From the NCBI GenBank assembly GCA_934481345.1, contig CAKSPF010000008.1, positions 1 to 64,000 on the forward strand: DNA of 64,000 nt, written 5' to 3'. How positions within the stretch are numbered: the first letter of the stretch is position 1; the number at the start of each line of letters is the position of its first letter. Below, piece after piece: positions 9,134 through 18,777 of the stretch. The position numbers and the translations under genes are program-made. The notes under the pieces were generated by a model, which searched no databases, was not told where the DNA came from, and worked only from the letters and a program-made list of their open reading frames with translations. Source of the stretch: an uncultured Clostridia bacterium. GTDB lineage: Bacteria; Bacillota; Clostridia; UMGS1810.

Positions 9134-11503
9134 CTAAAGCAGTTTATACACTCTGAGCATTGTTGCGACGGATTGTATTCTGCTGTATTCTGAATCGGGC
9201 GAAAAGGTATTTTCTGCTGTGCCGTTCATGATTTTTGCATTTCGCATTTTGTAAACACTGCTCTTTGCCCAGCTTTCGATTTCGCTGTCATCACCATACG
9301 GCTCAGAATAATCGCTTGACCATATTCCGAGATAATTGCACAGGCGCGACAGCACAGCCGCCGCTTCTTCTCTGGTTATGAGGTTTTCCGGTTTAAAGGT
9401 ATTGTCGGTATAACCGTTCAGTATGCCGAGGCTGCTGAGCCACTTGACGTTACCGTCGTTTGTATCGATAAAACTGTTTTGAATTTCTCCGGGGACCTTT
9501 TCTCCGCAGATTTTTAGAAGCTTTGCGGCAATGCTGCAAAATTCACGGCGCGTAATGCTGTTTTCAAACATTCCGGTGTCTTTGAGAGTATTTGGCACAA
9601 TGCCAAGCTGTACAGCCTCGTTCAGCTCGTCTGTTGCCCACTGCGGCACTTCGCAGTCTTTGACAATTTTTACTCCGTCTGTAGGAAAATATGAACTTTC
9701 TTCCCAGTCAGTGCCGTTTGATGATTTAAAAAATTTACCTTCTGCCGTTTTTATAAAGAAAGCGCTGCCGTCAAAAGACGCGGCAACCGGCAGTGCGCCG
9801 AATGAATATTCGTTTATTAAATTAAAATCCGAGTCAAGCACATAGACAGTATTGTTGAAATTCCAGCCGTTGTAGTAGTAATACGGTTTTCCGTCCCATG
9901 CACACCAGCGAATGAGGTATTTTCCGTTCCCTTCTGTTGCTTCAAAGCTGTCAAAATTGCCGTCAAATTTCTGATATACGTCTTGCGGGAGCTGCTGCTT
10001 AAGCAAGGAAAGGTATTCGCCGAATATCGGAGAATATGCGTTCCTTACGGGAGCTTTGTCTGCAAAATCATCGTAGCTCGGGTGATTATTGCTGACATCG
10101 GAGATTATAAACTGATTTTTTATTCCGCCGTTAAAATTCACGGGGAGAATGAGATTAAGCGTAAATTCGGTTGTTTGATTTGGCGGAAGCTCGACTGATT
10201 CCATAACATCGCTTTTCGGTTCAGCCAAATATTTTTTTGAGTATGCATGAGTGAAATCGCCGTTTTTATCCGTTGCGTATACTATCACGTTTGACGCCGT
10301 GGTGACAACGTATTCAAAATATCTTGTTTTGTTTCCGTTATTTGTGACTTTAAGGCTGTACGAAGCAGTAACTCCGTAATTTCCGAGATTGCACGCATAG
10401 CTGTCATTGATGCGGTCTGTGCCCAGAATAAAATTCGGAGAGTAATCGGCAGCGTTACCGGTGTTAAAGGAAGGTTCGTATTTGCTTGTGTCGCTGTGGA
10501 AAACATCAAAGCTCCATATATCGCTGCGTAGGTTTTCGGGTATGTTTTCTCCGTAAAAATCAAGCTTTGAGCTGTCTTTGTATTTGAGATACAGCATATC
10601 GGACTGTGCGAGAGTCTTTTTTGACCATGCGTCTGCCTGCGGATTAAGGTTTGTAAGCCATTGCGTCACAGTATTTCCGTCCGGGACGTATTGATTGCGG
10701 ATTGTAACGGGCAGTGCGGTTTCGTGTGAAACTGTATCGTCGATTGTATATTCAAGGTCTGCTTTTGCAATGGGCATGGTGTCGGCAATTCCCTTGACGG
10801 TTTTATCTCTTTTATATGAACCGAATGACGCATTCGGATTAAATCCGCTTCTGTCGCCGATGTTTTCGCCGGATTTGAATGCACACACGTTAAGATTGAG
10901 AGAGCCTTTTTCAATGATGATTATTGCCTGCATGTGTACGGGCTGATAGAAATGTACTTTTCGGTAATCGGGTGTAACGGAGCTTAACCAGTTTGTTTCA
11001 TTTTTTGCGGATTTAAAGCTTTTTGCAGTAAATTCACCGTCTGCATACGGGTAATAGAAATCTTCGCCGTAGATATTGCAAATGGGCTTGCCGAGCATTT
11101 TTGCACAGCAGTTGAGATAACCCCAGTCATTTTCCTCCTTTATCCAACTGCCGTTTTGCATATATGCGGTTACGTCTGCTGTTTCAAATGCAGCATTTTT
11201 AACGGTGTAAACACACTCATCGGAGGAAGCGGTCATTTCGACGTCGAGTTCTATATCATAACCGCGTTTTCCCGAACCCGTATAATTAACATGTGAAAGA
11301 TACAGGTAATATGTACCCGGAGAGAGAGCTTCGTTATTCATTATATATGACGGATTTTTGCCGTTCATAAGGCCGTCGTCCTCTATTCCTTCGGGATTGT
11401 TGCAGTAGATAAATTTTCCGTCTCCGGCAAAGTCAAAGTTAAGCTCTGCGGCAAAGCACGACATCGGAATAAGCATTAGAATTATAACAAACAACTTTTT
11501 CAC
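9134..11503 (-). CDS. Exported protein with C-terminal SLH domains
   Basis: 789 residues. GTG 11503 is preferred to an ATG five codons upstream because the GAGGTGG site lies 6 bases before the GTG and actually overlaps that ATG. The signal peptide is VKKLFVIILMLIPMSCFA. The N-terminal ~200 residues are beta-rich with many aromatic residues (possibly carbohydrate-binding). A middle region (~250-520) contains Ig-like or beta-sandwich segments. Three SLH domains close the protein (~595-789; e.g. LGILNGYTDNTFKPENLITREE). No catalytic motif is recognised, so it is a wall-attached protein of unknown ligand. It is convergent with the xylanase gene, which may be incidental. Confidence 0.8.
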   Translation of the reverse strand: MKKLFVIILMLIPMSCFAAELNFDFAGDGKFIYCNNPEGIEDDGLMNGKNPSYIMNNEALSPGTYYLYLSHVNYTGSGKRGYDIELDVEMTASSDECVYTVKNAAFETADVTAYMQNGSWIKEENDWGYLNCCAKMLGKPICNIYGEDFYYPYADGEFTAKSFKSAKNETNWLSSVTPDYRKVHFYQPVHMQAIIIIEKGSLNLNVCAFKSGENIGDRSGFNPNASFGSYKRDKTVKGIADTMPIAKADLEYTIDDTVSHETALPVTIRNQYVPDGNTVTQWLTNLNPQADAWSKKTLAQSDMLYLKYKDSSKLDFYGENIPENLRSDIWSFDVFHSDTSKYEPSFNTGNAADYSPNFILGTDRINDSYACNLGNYGVTASYSLKVTNNGNKTRYFEYVVTTASNVIVYATDKNGDFTHAYSKKYLAEPKSDVMESVELPPNQTTEFTLNLILPVNFNGGIKNQFIISDVSNNHPSYDDFADKAPVRNAYSPIFGEYLSLLKQQLPQDVYQKFDGNFDSFEATEGNGKYLIRWCAWDGKPYYYYNGWNFNNTVYVLDSDFNLINEYSFGALPVAASFDGSAFFIKTAEGKFFKSSNGTDWEESSYFPTDGVKIVKDCEVPQWATDELNEAVQLGIVPNTLKDTGMFENSITRREFCSIAAKLLKICGEKVPGEIQNSFIDTNDGNVKWLSSLGILNGYTDNTFKPENLITREEAAAVLSRLCNYLGIWSSDYSEPYGDDSEIESWAKSSVYKMRNAKIMNGTAENTFSPDSEYSRIQSVATMLRVYKLL

Positions 11504-11665
11504 AAAAAACCACCTCATGTTAAAGTATTCACATATTTATAGTACCATATTTTGGTAATTTTACAATTTAAGTAACTGAAATGTAAAATTTGAGAAGTTA
11601 AAATAAAATATATTTGTTATATTGATGCAACATGCGGAATATTTTTAAAAGGAGGGGGCGTACAT

Positions 11666-12238
11666 ATGCTTAATTATATTTGGGTGGGTATGCTTATAGT
11701 TTCCTTTGCCGCTTCATTTATAACAGGAAATACAAAGGCAGTTTGCTCCGCCGTGACCGAGGGCGCCGATGCGGCAATAAAGCTTGCAATAGGAATTGCC
11801 GGAATAATGGCATTCTGGACGGGTATAATGAAAATTGCCGAAAAATCCGGTATGGTTTCGATAATCGCAAAGCTGGCTTCGCCGCTTATAAAGCTTCTGT
11901 TTCCTGACGCAAGAAAGGATGAAAAGGTGTGCGGCGCTATTGCAATGAATATGACTGCAAATTTTTTCGGAATGGGCAATGCGGCAACACCGCTCGGAAT
12001 AAAAGCTATGCAGGATTTAAACAGGTATTCGTCAAACGGGAGAGCAACCGACTCCATGTGTATGCTTGCAGTGGTAAATTCGGCTTCAATACAGCTTATA
12101 CCGTCTACACTTATAGCCATACGCTCCGCGTATAACAGCCATGCGCCGTCCGAGATAATGATTCCCATATGGATAGCCTCGGTAATCACATTTGCAGCCG
12201 GTGTGGCTGCGGCAAAAATTGCGGAGGAGAAGTCATGA
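11666..12238 (+). CDS. spmA: Spore maturation protein A
   Basis: 190 residues with several hydrophobic segments and the SpmA signature GAIAMNMTANFFGMGNAATP. In Bacillus, SpmA and SpmB are membrane proteins needed for full dehydration of the spore core. AGGAGGGGG lies ahead of ATG 11666. The stop overlaps the spmB start (ATGA), so the pair is translationally coupled. It shows that the host lineage makes spores. Confidence 0.93.
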   Translation: MLNYIWVGMLIVSFAASFITGNTKAVCSAVTEGADAAIKLAIGIAGIMAFWTGIMKIAEKSGMVSIIAKLASPLIKLLFPDARKDEKVCGAIAMNMTANFFGMGNAATPLGIKAMQDLNRYSSNGRATDSMCMLAVVNSASIQLIPSTLIAIRSAYNSHAPSEIMIPIWIASVITFAAGVAAAKIAEEKS

Positions 12239-12753
12239 ATATTGCGGACGCTGTAGTGCCGGTTATTATAGGTACAATAGTTTTATACGGATTTTTAAAG
12301 AAAACAGATGTTTACGGAGCTTTTACAGCCGGCGCAGAGGACGGACTCAAAACTTCGGTAAAAATTATTCCGCAGCTTATAGGCCTTATGGTCGCAGTCC
12401 GGGCTTTTAGCGCATCGGGAGCGCTTGATATTTTATACAAGGCGGCAATGCCTGCCGCACGTTTGCTGCATTTTCCCGCCGAGCTTATTCCGTTTTCGCT
12501 GCTCAGACCGGTTTCGGGAAGCGGTTCGCTTGCAATGGCTACCGACATCTTCAAAGAGCACGGTCCGGATTCCTTTTTGGGCAGGGCGGTTTCCGTGATG
12601 ATGGGTTCGACAGAAACAACATTTTATACAGTGGCTGTTTATTTCGGAGCTGTAGGCTGCAAAAATACGCGCCATACTCTTAAATGCGCTCTTTTTGCAG
12701 ACGTTGTGAGCATGTTTGTAAGTGTTGCGGTATGCAGAGTGTTTTTTAAATAA
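12235..12753 (+). CDS. spmB: Spore maturation protein B
   Basis: 172 residues. ATG 12235 overlaps the spmA stop by 4 bases, with GGAGGAGAAG upstream; an in-frame ATG at 12169 lies inside spmA and is rejected. The nucleoside-recognition (Gate-type) membrane fold is shared with SpmA. Motifs are RPVSGSGSLAMATDIF and MMGSTETTFYTVAVYFGAVG, both strongly conserved in SpmB. Acts with SpmA in spore-core dehydration. Confidence 0.93.
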   Translation: MNIADAVVPVIIGTIVLYGFLKKTDVYGAFTAGAEDGLKTSVKIIPQLIGLMVAVRAFSASGALDILYKAAMPAARLLHFPAELIPFSLLRPVSGSGSLAMATDIFKEHGPDSFLGRAVSVMMGSTETTFYTVAVYFGAVGCKNTRHTLKCALFADVVSMFVSVAVCRVFFK

Positions 12754-12755
12754 AA

Positions 12756-12782
12756 ATGCCTGTTGTAAAAAACAACAGGCAT
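12756..12782 (-). terminator. Terminator of the Na/Pi cotransporter gene
   Basis: Perfect 11-bp stem ATGCCTGTTGT / ACAACAGGCAT. The T-tract follows on the minus strand; on the plus strand it also lies directly behind spmB but lacks a T-run. Confidence 0.8.
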
Positions 12783-12786
12783 AAAT

Positions 12787-14535
12787 TCATATGGAATATT
12801 TCTTCTTATATGCATCATATCTTTCGGTAAAATCATTTTCGCCGTCTGATTTTACATGGCTCAGATATTCATGGGTTTCAAAGCTTCCGTGCGCTATTTC
12901 AATGAGGCAGACAGCTATGTTTGAGCAATGGTCCGCAATTCTTTCGTAATTTGTAAGCAGATCCGAAAGCACAAATCCGAGCTCAACTGTGCAGCCGCCT
13001 TCTTTGAGTCTTTGTATATGGTTATTTTTGATTTTGCGCTTAAGTCTGTCAATAACCTGTTCGAGCGGTTCGACTTTCTTCGCGATTTCCAGATCTTCGG
13101 ATACCAGAGCGTCGGTAGCAAGGTTCAGCACATGGCATACTGCATGGGAGATAACGCCTATATCATGCATTGCGTCGTCGGAAAATACAATTCCCTTTTC
13201 GTTGATTTCCTTTGCAACCTCTACGATATTTACGGAGTGGTCGGATATTCGCTCTACATCGCCTATAACGTGCAAAAGCTCCGTTACCTCCTTGCTGTCT
13301 TTATCGGACATATTCTGGCTTGCTATTTTTACAAGGTATGTGCTTACCTTATCCTCGTATTTATCTACTTCATCCTCGCTGTCTAAAATAGACTTTATTT
13401 TGCTTTCGTCAAAGTTGTCTATAAGTGAAGTCGAGGCAAATATTGAATCTCTTGCAATGGTCGCCATGTTGCATACAAGCTCGCGGCATTTATCAACGGC
13501 AAATGCCGGAACTGAAAGAAATCTTTCGTCAAGGGTATCGAAAATATCTGTTTTGTTTGTCTTTCCTTTGATTGATTTTACCGTAAGCGTTTCGATAAAT
13601 TTGCAGAACGGCATAAGTATTATTGTAGAGATAATATTAAACGTAGTGTGAATAATGGCTATAGTCATTATTGAAACGTTGTAGTTCATAAATGCAAAGT
13701 TGAATACTGAGTTTAATGCATAGAAAACTACCGAAACAATAACAACACCTATCATCTTTATATACAGACAGGCAAGAGCAACTCTCTTTGATTCCGTATT
13801 TCCGCTGATGGAGGAAAGTATCGGAGTTATGGTTGTACCTATATTCTGACCGAGAATTATCGGAATTGCGGTTGAATACGGTATTGCACAGGTAAGCGAC
13901 AGTGCCTGGAGTATGCCGACCGACGCCGAAGATGACTGTATAATTGCCGTAAGAAGAGTTCCTATCAAAATTCCCATTACCGGGTTTGAAAACATTATAA
14001 GCATTTCGGTAAACGCTTTGCTGTCTTTAAGACCGCTTACAGACTCGCTCATGGTTTCCATACCGAACATCAGAACGGCAAAGCCGACCAAAATTGAACC
14101 GATATTTTTCTTCTTATCACTTTGGTTGAGCATGCACATCAAAACACCTATTGCCGCAAGAACAGGGGTAAAAGATGAGGGCTTGAACAGCCTTATCCAG
14201 AAGCTGTCGCCGTTTATACCGGAAAGGCTCAAAAGCCATGCGGTAACGGTTGTACCGATATTTGCACCCATTATTATGCTTATCGTCTGGCCGAGCTTCA
14301 TTATACCGGAGTTTACAAATCCTACAAGCATAACTGTTGTAGCCGAGGATGACTGTATGACGGAAGTAACAAAGAATCCGAGCAGAAAACCTTTGAAACG
14401 GTTTGATGTGAGATTAGACAAAAAGCTCTCGAGCTTACCGCCGGCAAGCTTTTTTAATCCGTCGCCCATTACTTCCATACCGTACAGAAAAAGCGCCAGA
14501 CCGCCGAGAAGTGTCAGAATTGAAAAAAAGTCCAT
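12787..14535 (-). CDS. Na/Pi cotransporter family protein with PhoU-like C-terminal domain
   Basis: 582 residues. ATG 14535 is chosen because GGAGG lies 7 bases upstream; the TTG four codons earlier overlaps that site. The N-terminal ~310 residues carry two inverted Na/Pi-II repeats, each with the QSSSA signature (VIQSSSATTVM and IIQSSSASVGIL), plus GANIGTTVTAWL. The C-terminal ~220 residues are helical with PhoU-like features (DVERISDHSVNIVE, YERIADHCSNIAV). The family imports phosphate with sodium or regulates phosphate homeostasis. Monocistronic; no pho-type operator recognised. Confidence 0.9.
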   Translation of the reverse strand: MDFFSILTLLGGLALFLYGMEVMGDGLKKLAGGKLESFLSNLTSNRFKGFLLGFFVTSVIQSSSATTVMLVGFVNSGIMKLGQTISIIMGANIGTTVTAWLLSLSGINGDSFWIRLFKPSSFTPVLAAIGVLMCMLNQSDKKKNIGSILVGFAVLMFGMETMSESVSGLKDSKAFTEMLIMFSNPVMGILIGTLLTAIIQSSSASVGILQALSLTCAIPYSTAIPIILGQNIGTTITPILSSISGNTESKRVALACLYIKMIGVVIVSVVFYALNSVFNFAFMNYNVSIMTIAIIHTTFNIISTIILMPFCKFIETLTVKSIKGKTNKTDIFDTLDERFLSVPAFAVDKCRELVCNMATIARDSIFASTSLIDNFDESKIKSILDSEDEVDKYEDKVSTYLVKIASQNMSDKDSKEVTELLHVIGDVERISDHSVNIVEVAKEINEKGIVFSDDAMHDIGVISHAVCHVLNLATDALVSEDLEIAKKVEPLEQVIDRLKRKIKNNHIQRLKEGGCTVELGFVLSDLLTNYERIADHCSNIAVCLIEIAHGSFETHEYLSHVKSDGENDFTERYDAYKKKYSI

Positions 14536-14752
14536 AGTGTCCTCCAAGTTCAGCCGAGAATGGCTGTATGTGTAAATTAATAAGCAAATATTGCGCTGTT
14601 TTGCTCAACATTAAGATTTTATAACACCGAATGTAAAATCTGCAATCGTATTTACCTTAAATTTATGTAAAGTTTTTATGTTTTTTGTAAAATACTCCGA
14701 TACCTGCATATATATTGCAAATTTACTTTTTTCAAAAAATGTAAATTTATAC

Positions 14753-14781
14753 TTGACAAAACATAAAGTATTTTATATAAT
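14753..14781 (+). promoter_or_regulatory. Consensus promoter of the metY transcript
   Basis: TTGACA, exactly 17 bp, TATAAT. The predicted start near 14788 gives a ~150-base leader before metY. The remaining part of the 14580-14750 gap is A/T-rich with no recognised element. Confidence 0.85.
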
Positions 14782-14833
14782 AAATGCATATCATTTACAT
14801 AGGTTTAATGTGAATTAAGATAAGGAGAACAAA

Positions 14834-14887
14834 ATGCGTATTGTATTTATAATGCTCAGACACAATTTCAGAAACGGACGAATGTGA
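14834..14887 (+). CDS. Short leader ORF upstream of metY
   Basis: 17 codons encoding MRIVFIMLRHNFRNGRM, ending TGA. AAGGAG sits 6-7 bases before the ATG, a better translation signal than most annotated small ORFs. It lies inside the transcribed leader, 51 bases before the metY start. There is no methionine or cysteine run, so it is not a classical attenuator. The basic RHNFRNGR segment might act in cis on the ribosome, or the ORF may simply couple translation. Existence of the ORF and its site is seen; function is inference. Confidence 0.5.
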   Translation: MRIVFIMLRHNFRNGRM

Positions 14888-14938
14888 TTTAATTTATTTG
14901 CTTTTAAAAAATAAAAATTAAAAAAGGAGTAATTAAAA

Positions 14939-16228
14939 ATGAGCTACACTTACGATAAATATAAATTTGAAACAATTCAGCTTCACGCAGGGCAGGAAAC
15001 TCCCGATCCGGCTTCCGACGCAAGAGCCGTACCGATTTACCAGACAACTTCATATGTCTTTAAGAACTCGGCGCACGCTGCGGCACGCTTTGATTTAAGC
15101 GACGCGGGAAATATATACGGCAGACTCACAAACTCCACCACAGACGCGTTTGAAAAAAGAATTGCGGCTCTTGAGGGCGGAGTTGCGGCTCTCGGCGTTG
15201 CTTCGGGCGCTGCGGCAATCACATATACGTTTTTAAATCTTGCGGGCGCCGGTGACAACATAGTATCCGCTCAGACCATATACGGCGGCACATACAATCT
15301 CCTTGCACATACGCTTGTGCAGTACGGGATAACGACTACCTTTGTAAATCCGGATGAGGAAAACGCATTTGAAAATGCAATCAACGAAAAAACAAAGGCT
15401 GTATTTATAGAAACTATCGGCAATCCGAATGCTACGCTTATCGACATAGAAGCCGTAGCGAAAATTGCACACAAACACGGCATACCGCTTGTTGTTGACT
15501 CGACTTTTGCTACGCCGTATCTTATCCGTCCTATTGAATACGGCGCGGACATTGTTGTTCATTCAGCCACAAAATTTATCGGCGGTCACGGAACGGCTAT
15601 CGGAGGCGTGATAGTGGACAGCGGCAAATTTGACTGGGAGGCAAGCGGCAAGTTCCCGTCCATAACGGAGCCTAACCCCAGCTATCACGGAATAAGCTTT
15701 ACAAAGGCGGTAGGTCCGGCAGCTTTTGTAACAAAAATAAGGGCAATTCTTCTGCGCGACACAGGCGCAACACTTGCGCCGCTGCATTCGTTCCTGTTCC
15801 TCCAGGGACTTGAAACGCTTTCGCTGCGCGTAGAGCGTCATGTTGAAAACACACTGAAGGTTGTTGATTTCCTTGCAAAGCACCCCAAGGTTGAAAGCGT
15901 AAATCACCCGTCCTTGGAAAACCATCCGCATCACAGTCTTTACAAGAAATATTTCCCGAAGGGCGGAGCGTCAATCTTTACCTTCAATATAAAAGGCGAT
16001 GCAAAGGAAGCGCAGCGGTTTATAGATAAGCTGCAGATTTTCTCACTTCTTGCAAACGTTGCGGATGTCAAATCATTGGTTATACATCCTGCGTCAACGA
16101 CACATTCTCAGCTTAATGACAAAGAGCTTGCAGAGCAGGGAATCGGACAGAATACTATCCGTCTTTCCGTGGGAACCGAGCATATAGATGATATTATAGC
16201 CGATCTTTCTCAGGCATTTGAAGATTAA
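14939..16228 (+). CDS. metY: O-acetylhomoserine sulfhydrylase (aminocarboxypropyltransferase)
   Basis: 429 residues, full length for the Cys/Met-metabolism PLP enzymes (MetY class). It makes homocysteine from O-acetylhomoserine and sulfide. [16 protein letters not shown]...[14 protein letters not shown] at the N-terminus is typical. The PLP lysine is Lys212 in [11 protein letters not shown]; the MetY/CGS C-terminal [16 protein letters not shown] is present. AAGGAG lies 9 bases before the ATG. It is transcribed alone from the 14753 promoter through a leader with a 17-codon ORF. It feeds homocysteine to MetH encoded near 31 kb. Confidence 0.93.
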   Translation: MSYTYDKYKFETIQLHAGQETPDPASDARAVPIYQTTSYVFKNSAHAAARFDLSDAGNIYGRLTNSTTDAFEKRIAALEGGVAALGVASGAAAITYTFLNLAGAGDNIVSAQTIYGGTYNLLAHTLVQYGITTTFVNPDEENAFENAINEKTKAVFIETIGNPNATLIDIEAVAKIAHKHGIPLVVDSTFATPYLIRPIEYGADIVVHSATKFIGGHGTAIGGVIVDSGKFDWEASGKFPSITEPNPSYHGISFTKAVGPAAFVTKIRAILLRDTGATLAPLHSFLFLQGLETLSLRVERHVENTLKVVDFLAKHPKVESVNHPSLENHPHHSLYKKYFPKGGASIFTFNIKGDAKEAQRFIDKLQIFSLLANVADVKSLVIHPASTTHSQLNDKELAEQGIGQNTIRLSVGTEHIDDIIADLSQAFED

Positions 16229-16233
16229 AACCG

Positions 16234-16294
16234 AGTCCTGTCTTGATTTATTTCAAGGCAGGACTTATGTTTTTTGTAATTATTTACAAAAAAC
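16234..16294 (+). terminator. metY terminator followed by a second inverted repeat
   Basis: A 13-bp stem AGTCCTGTCTTGA / TCAAGGCAGGACT is followed by TTATGTTTTTT. A second perfect 11-bp inverted repeat, GTTTTTTGTAA / TTACAAAAAAC (16269-16294), abuts it and lies just upstream of the next promoter. Confidence 0.8.
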
Positions 16295-16295
16295 A

Positions 16296-16324
16296 TTGAA
16301 ATTCCGCGAAAAATATGATATTAT
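16296..16324 (+). promoter_or_regulatory. Promoter of the zinc-ribbon protein gene
   Basis: TTGAAA, 17 bp, TATTAT, about 34 bases before ATG 16358. Confidence 0.65.
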
Positions 16325-16357
16325 TATCCTATATTATATTAAAAACGGAGTGATTTT

Positions 16358-17908
16358 ATGTATTGCAGCAAATGCGGCTCAGAGCTTCCGGATGATGCGA
16401 AGTTCTGCACAAGCTGCGGAGCGTCAACGAGTGACGACGCAGGCGAAAATGTAAACTACAGTGACGGTCAGTTTCAGATGAACACAGACGGATTCAGCGC
16501 TGCGGCGGCTGCGCCGCGCAAGACTCCCAAAACCGTATTTACGGCAGTTTTGGCAGTTATCATTGTTATACTGCTTGGATTTTGGGCAAAGGGACAGGTA
16601 ATGCGTACATTTATGCCGAAAACATATGTTGAATATGCGCTTTCCAACACGGCAAACGAGCTCGCAGACGAAATAACCGGGCTCCAAAAAGGTATTTTAG
16701 GTTTTGAAATTGATGAAAATTCAAACTTCACCACAGCTCTTGATATGCACCTATATGACAGCGACGCGGATATAAACTCGAAAATAGCATATCTCGGTTC
16801 AAAAAATAAGCTTTCTTTCGACATAAGCGCGCAGGCAGACGGCGAAGAAGCAAGCGCAAATCTTTTTTGGGACAACAAAAAGATTGGTCTTGCCATACCG
16901 AAGCTTATTGATGACAAGTACATAACCGTTGACGCAAAAAATTTCGGCAAGCAGGTTTATGACAGTGATTTCAAAGACGCAAGAGATTATGTATCAGAGG
17001 ACGCGGATATTTCTTTTGAGAATGTTTTCAAAAAGAAATTAGACCAAAATAATTACAAAGACCTCAGCAAAAATCTGAAAAAAGAGGTTTCAAGACTTGT
17101 CAAGTCCGGTGAAATTACCGACAAGGATAAGACGGATATTGAAATCGACGGCAAAAACAAAAAAGCTAAATCCATACAAATACGTTTTGAAGGTTCCGAT
17201 ATAAAGGATTGCCTTTTGAATTGCATAGACATCATAGAAACCGATAAGGAATTCAGCGAAGCATATTCTTCGGTTAAAGGCGATGCAAGCATTAAGGATG
17301 CGATTGACGAACTTAAAGATGAAATCAAGGATACTGATTTTGACGGCTCCTTTGACATCAAATTTTTAACCTATAAAGATTATCTTGTAGGTGTCGAGTT
17401 TGAAAATGATGATGAAGACGCAACCATATCCTTTACTTTCAACAGTGTTAAAAACATGCTTGATTTGTGGCAGGTCAAGATTGAAAGCGGCAGCAGCGAA
17501 GTAAGAGTAAGAGCAGAAGGAAATATAATTCCCGTTAAAAACGCCATAGATTATACCGTAACGGTTAAGGAAGACGGCAAATATTCCTCTGTTGACGGAA
17601 AAATTTCACTTTCCGCAAATCTCAATAACGGCGACTTCAGATTAAAGGTATTTGATGACGGCGATGAGGAATTCAGCCTAGGCGGAGAATGTTCCAACAA
17701 AAAAGGCTTTAAGGTATCCTTTAAGAATGATTATTTCCGTGCCGAGCTTTCCGTAACCAAAGGAGCTAAATTCAATAAAGTTTCCGGACTTGAAGAGTAC
17801 ATGATATTCGAACATACCGAAGATGAAATACAGGACGAATTTGAAAAATATGAAGACAACTTTGACGATATAAGCAATGTGCTTGAAGCAGTTTTTGATA
17901 TTTTTTGA
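16358..17908 (+). CDS. Zinc-ribbon membrane protein with large extracytoplasmic domain
   Basis: 516 residues. The N-terminus is a zinc ribbon (MYCSKCGSELPDDAKFCTSCG, two CxxC pairs). A low-complexity linker and one transmembrane helix (~62-82) follow, then ~430 residues of charged, D/K/E-rich sequence predicted outside the membrane. This architecture is common in Clostridia; ligand and role are unknown. GGAG precedes the ATG and the gene is monocistronic. Prediction of topology rests on the single hydrophobic stretch. Confidence 0.8.
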   Translation: MYCSKCGSELPDDAKFCTSCGASTSDDAGENVNYSDGQFQMNTDGFSAAAAAPRKTPKTVFTAVLAVIIVILLGFWAKGQVMRTFMPKTYVEYALSNTANELADEITGLQKGILGFEIDENSNFTTALDMHLYDSDADINSKIAYLGSKNKLSFDISAQADGEEASANLFWDNKKIGLAIPKLIDDKYITVDAKNFGKQVYDSDFKDARDYVSEDADISFENVFKKKLDQNNYKDLSKNLKKEVSRLVKSGEITDKDKTDIEIDGKNKKAKSIQIRFEGSDIKDCLLNCIDIIETDKEFSEAYSSVKGDASIKDAIDELKDEIKDTDFDGSFDIKFLTYKDYLVGVEFENDDEDATISFTFNSVKNMLDLWQVKIESGSSEVRVRAEGNIIPVKNAIDYTVTVKEDGKYSSVDGKISLSANLNNGDFRLKVFDDGDEEFSLGGECSNKKGFKVSFKNDYFRAELSVTKGAKFNKVSGLEEYMIFEHTEDEIQDEFEKYEDNFDDISNVLEAVFDIF

Positions 17909-17926
17909 TTTTTCTTAACTTGACAA

Positions 17927-17963
17927 AATACACCCTAACCGCAAAACGGTTAGGGTGTTGTGT
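17927..17963. terminator. Bidirectional terminator
   Basis: Stem CACCCTAACCG / CGGTTAGGGTG with A/T tracts on both flanks, between convergent genes. Confidence 0.9.
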
Positions 17964-17964
17964 T

Positions 17965-18777
17965 TTACTCCAGATTTAATTTTGAACCGATAAAATGATT
18001 TGTAATTATAAAATATACAGCGGCATAAAAGCACTGCAAAATTATAAGTGAAATCATCATTATATGCATATTCTGAAAAGATGCATTTTGAAAGGCATTA
18101 GCTAAAAATGTCAAAGATGCAATATTTATAAGTCCTGCATTTATTATCTGTGACGCAAAGTAAAATACGACAAATGCAAGAACGGATTTCAGCACCTTTT
18201 TGCTGTTGAAGCTGTGGCCTGCCGCAAGCGATGCATAAAGCATCAGGTTAAGTCCGACAAGACTTGCAAGAGATAAGACAGTACCCTCCGTAAAGTATGC
18301 CGCTATTCTTCCGCCGTACAGTGAAAAGAGCTTTCCGAGTGCGTGGAGCTGTTCGCTCCAGTCAATTTTAAATCCGCCGCTTGCAATGCAGGCGAAAATT
18401 ATTACCGAAACAACCGCCGTAACAGACGCCAGAATCTGATAAACACATGCCGTTATAAGCTTGCTTGCTATGTGCTGAACGGTTGTTGCCGGCAGCACAT
18501 TTGTAAGATATCCCTCATGCCCCAGAATATTATTCTTAAACCGCATTATCGAAGCTGTAAAGCTTAAAATAACCGCAGCAAAGATGAAAACAAAGAACGC
18601 TATAACCAAAAGCGTTGAGAGTATCTTTAATATGTTAAAATCGGTGATTGCATCACTGTTTAAAAACAGTCTGCCGAAAATGGCCGAAAATACCGACAGC
18701 AGCACAGCCGCGCCGAAAAGCGGCAGAAGTGTTCTTCCCATTGCCTTAAATTCATGTTTTAAAAGTTTTTTCAGCAT
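17965..18777 (-). CDS. ABC transporter permease (ABC-2 type)
   Basis: 270 residues with about six hydrophobic segments and no soluble domain: an ABC-2 type permease. Its start overlaps the end of the upstream ATP-binding gene by 7 bases, so the two form one transporter. The GntR-ATPase-permease layout matches the YtrA/BcrA-type operons of Firmicutes, which often respond to cell-envelope stress or antimicrobial peptides. The substrate cannot be read from sequence. Confidence 0.82.
   Translation of the reverse strand: MLKKLLKHEFKAMGRTLLPLFGAAVLLSVFSAIFGRLFLNSDAITDFNILKILSTLLVIAFFVFIFAAVILSFTASIMRFKNNILGHEGYLTNVLPATTVQHIASKLITACVYQILASVTAVVSVIIFACIASGGFKIDWSEQLHALGKLFSLYGGRIAAYFTEGTVLSLASLVGLNLMLYASLAAGHSFNSKKVLKSVLAFVVFYFASQIINAGLINIASLTFLANAFQNASFQNMHIMMISLIILQCFYAAVYFIITNHFIGSKLNLE

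Noticed and set aside
14788..14938. SAM riboswitch upstream of metY
   Set aside because: None of the SAM-I/SAM-II core sequences is present and there is no terminator hairpin in the leader.
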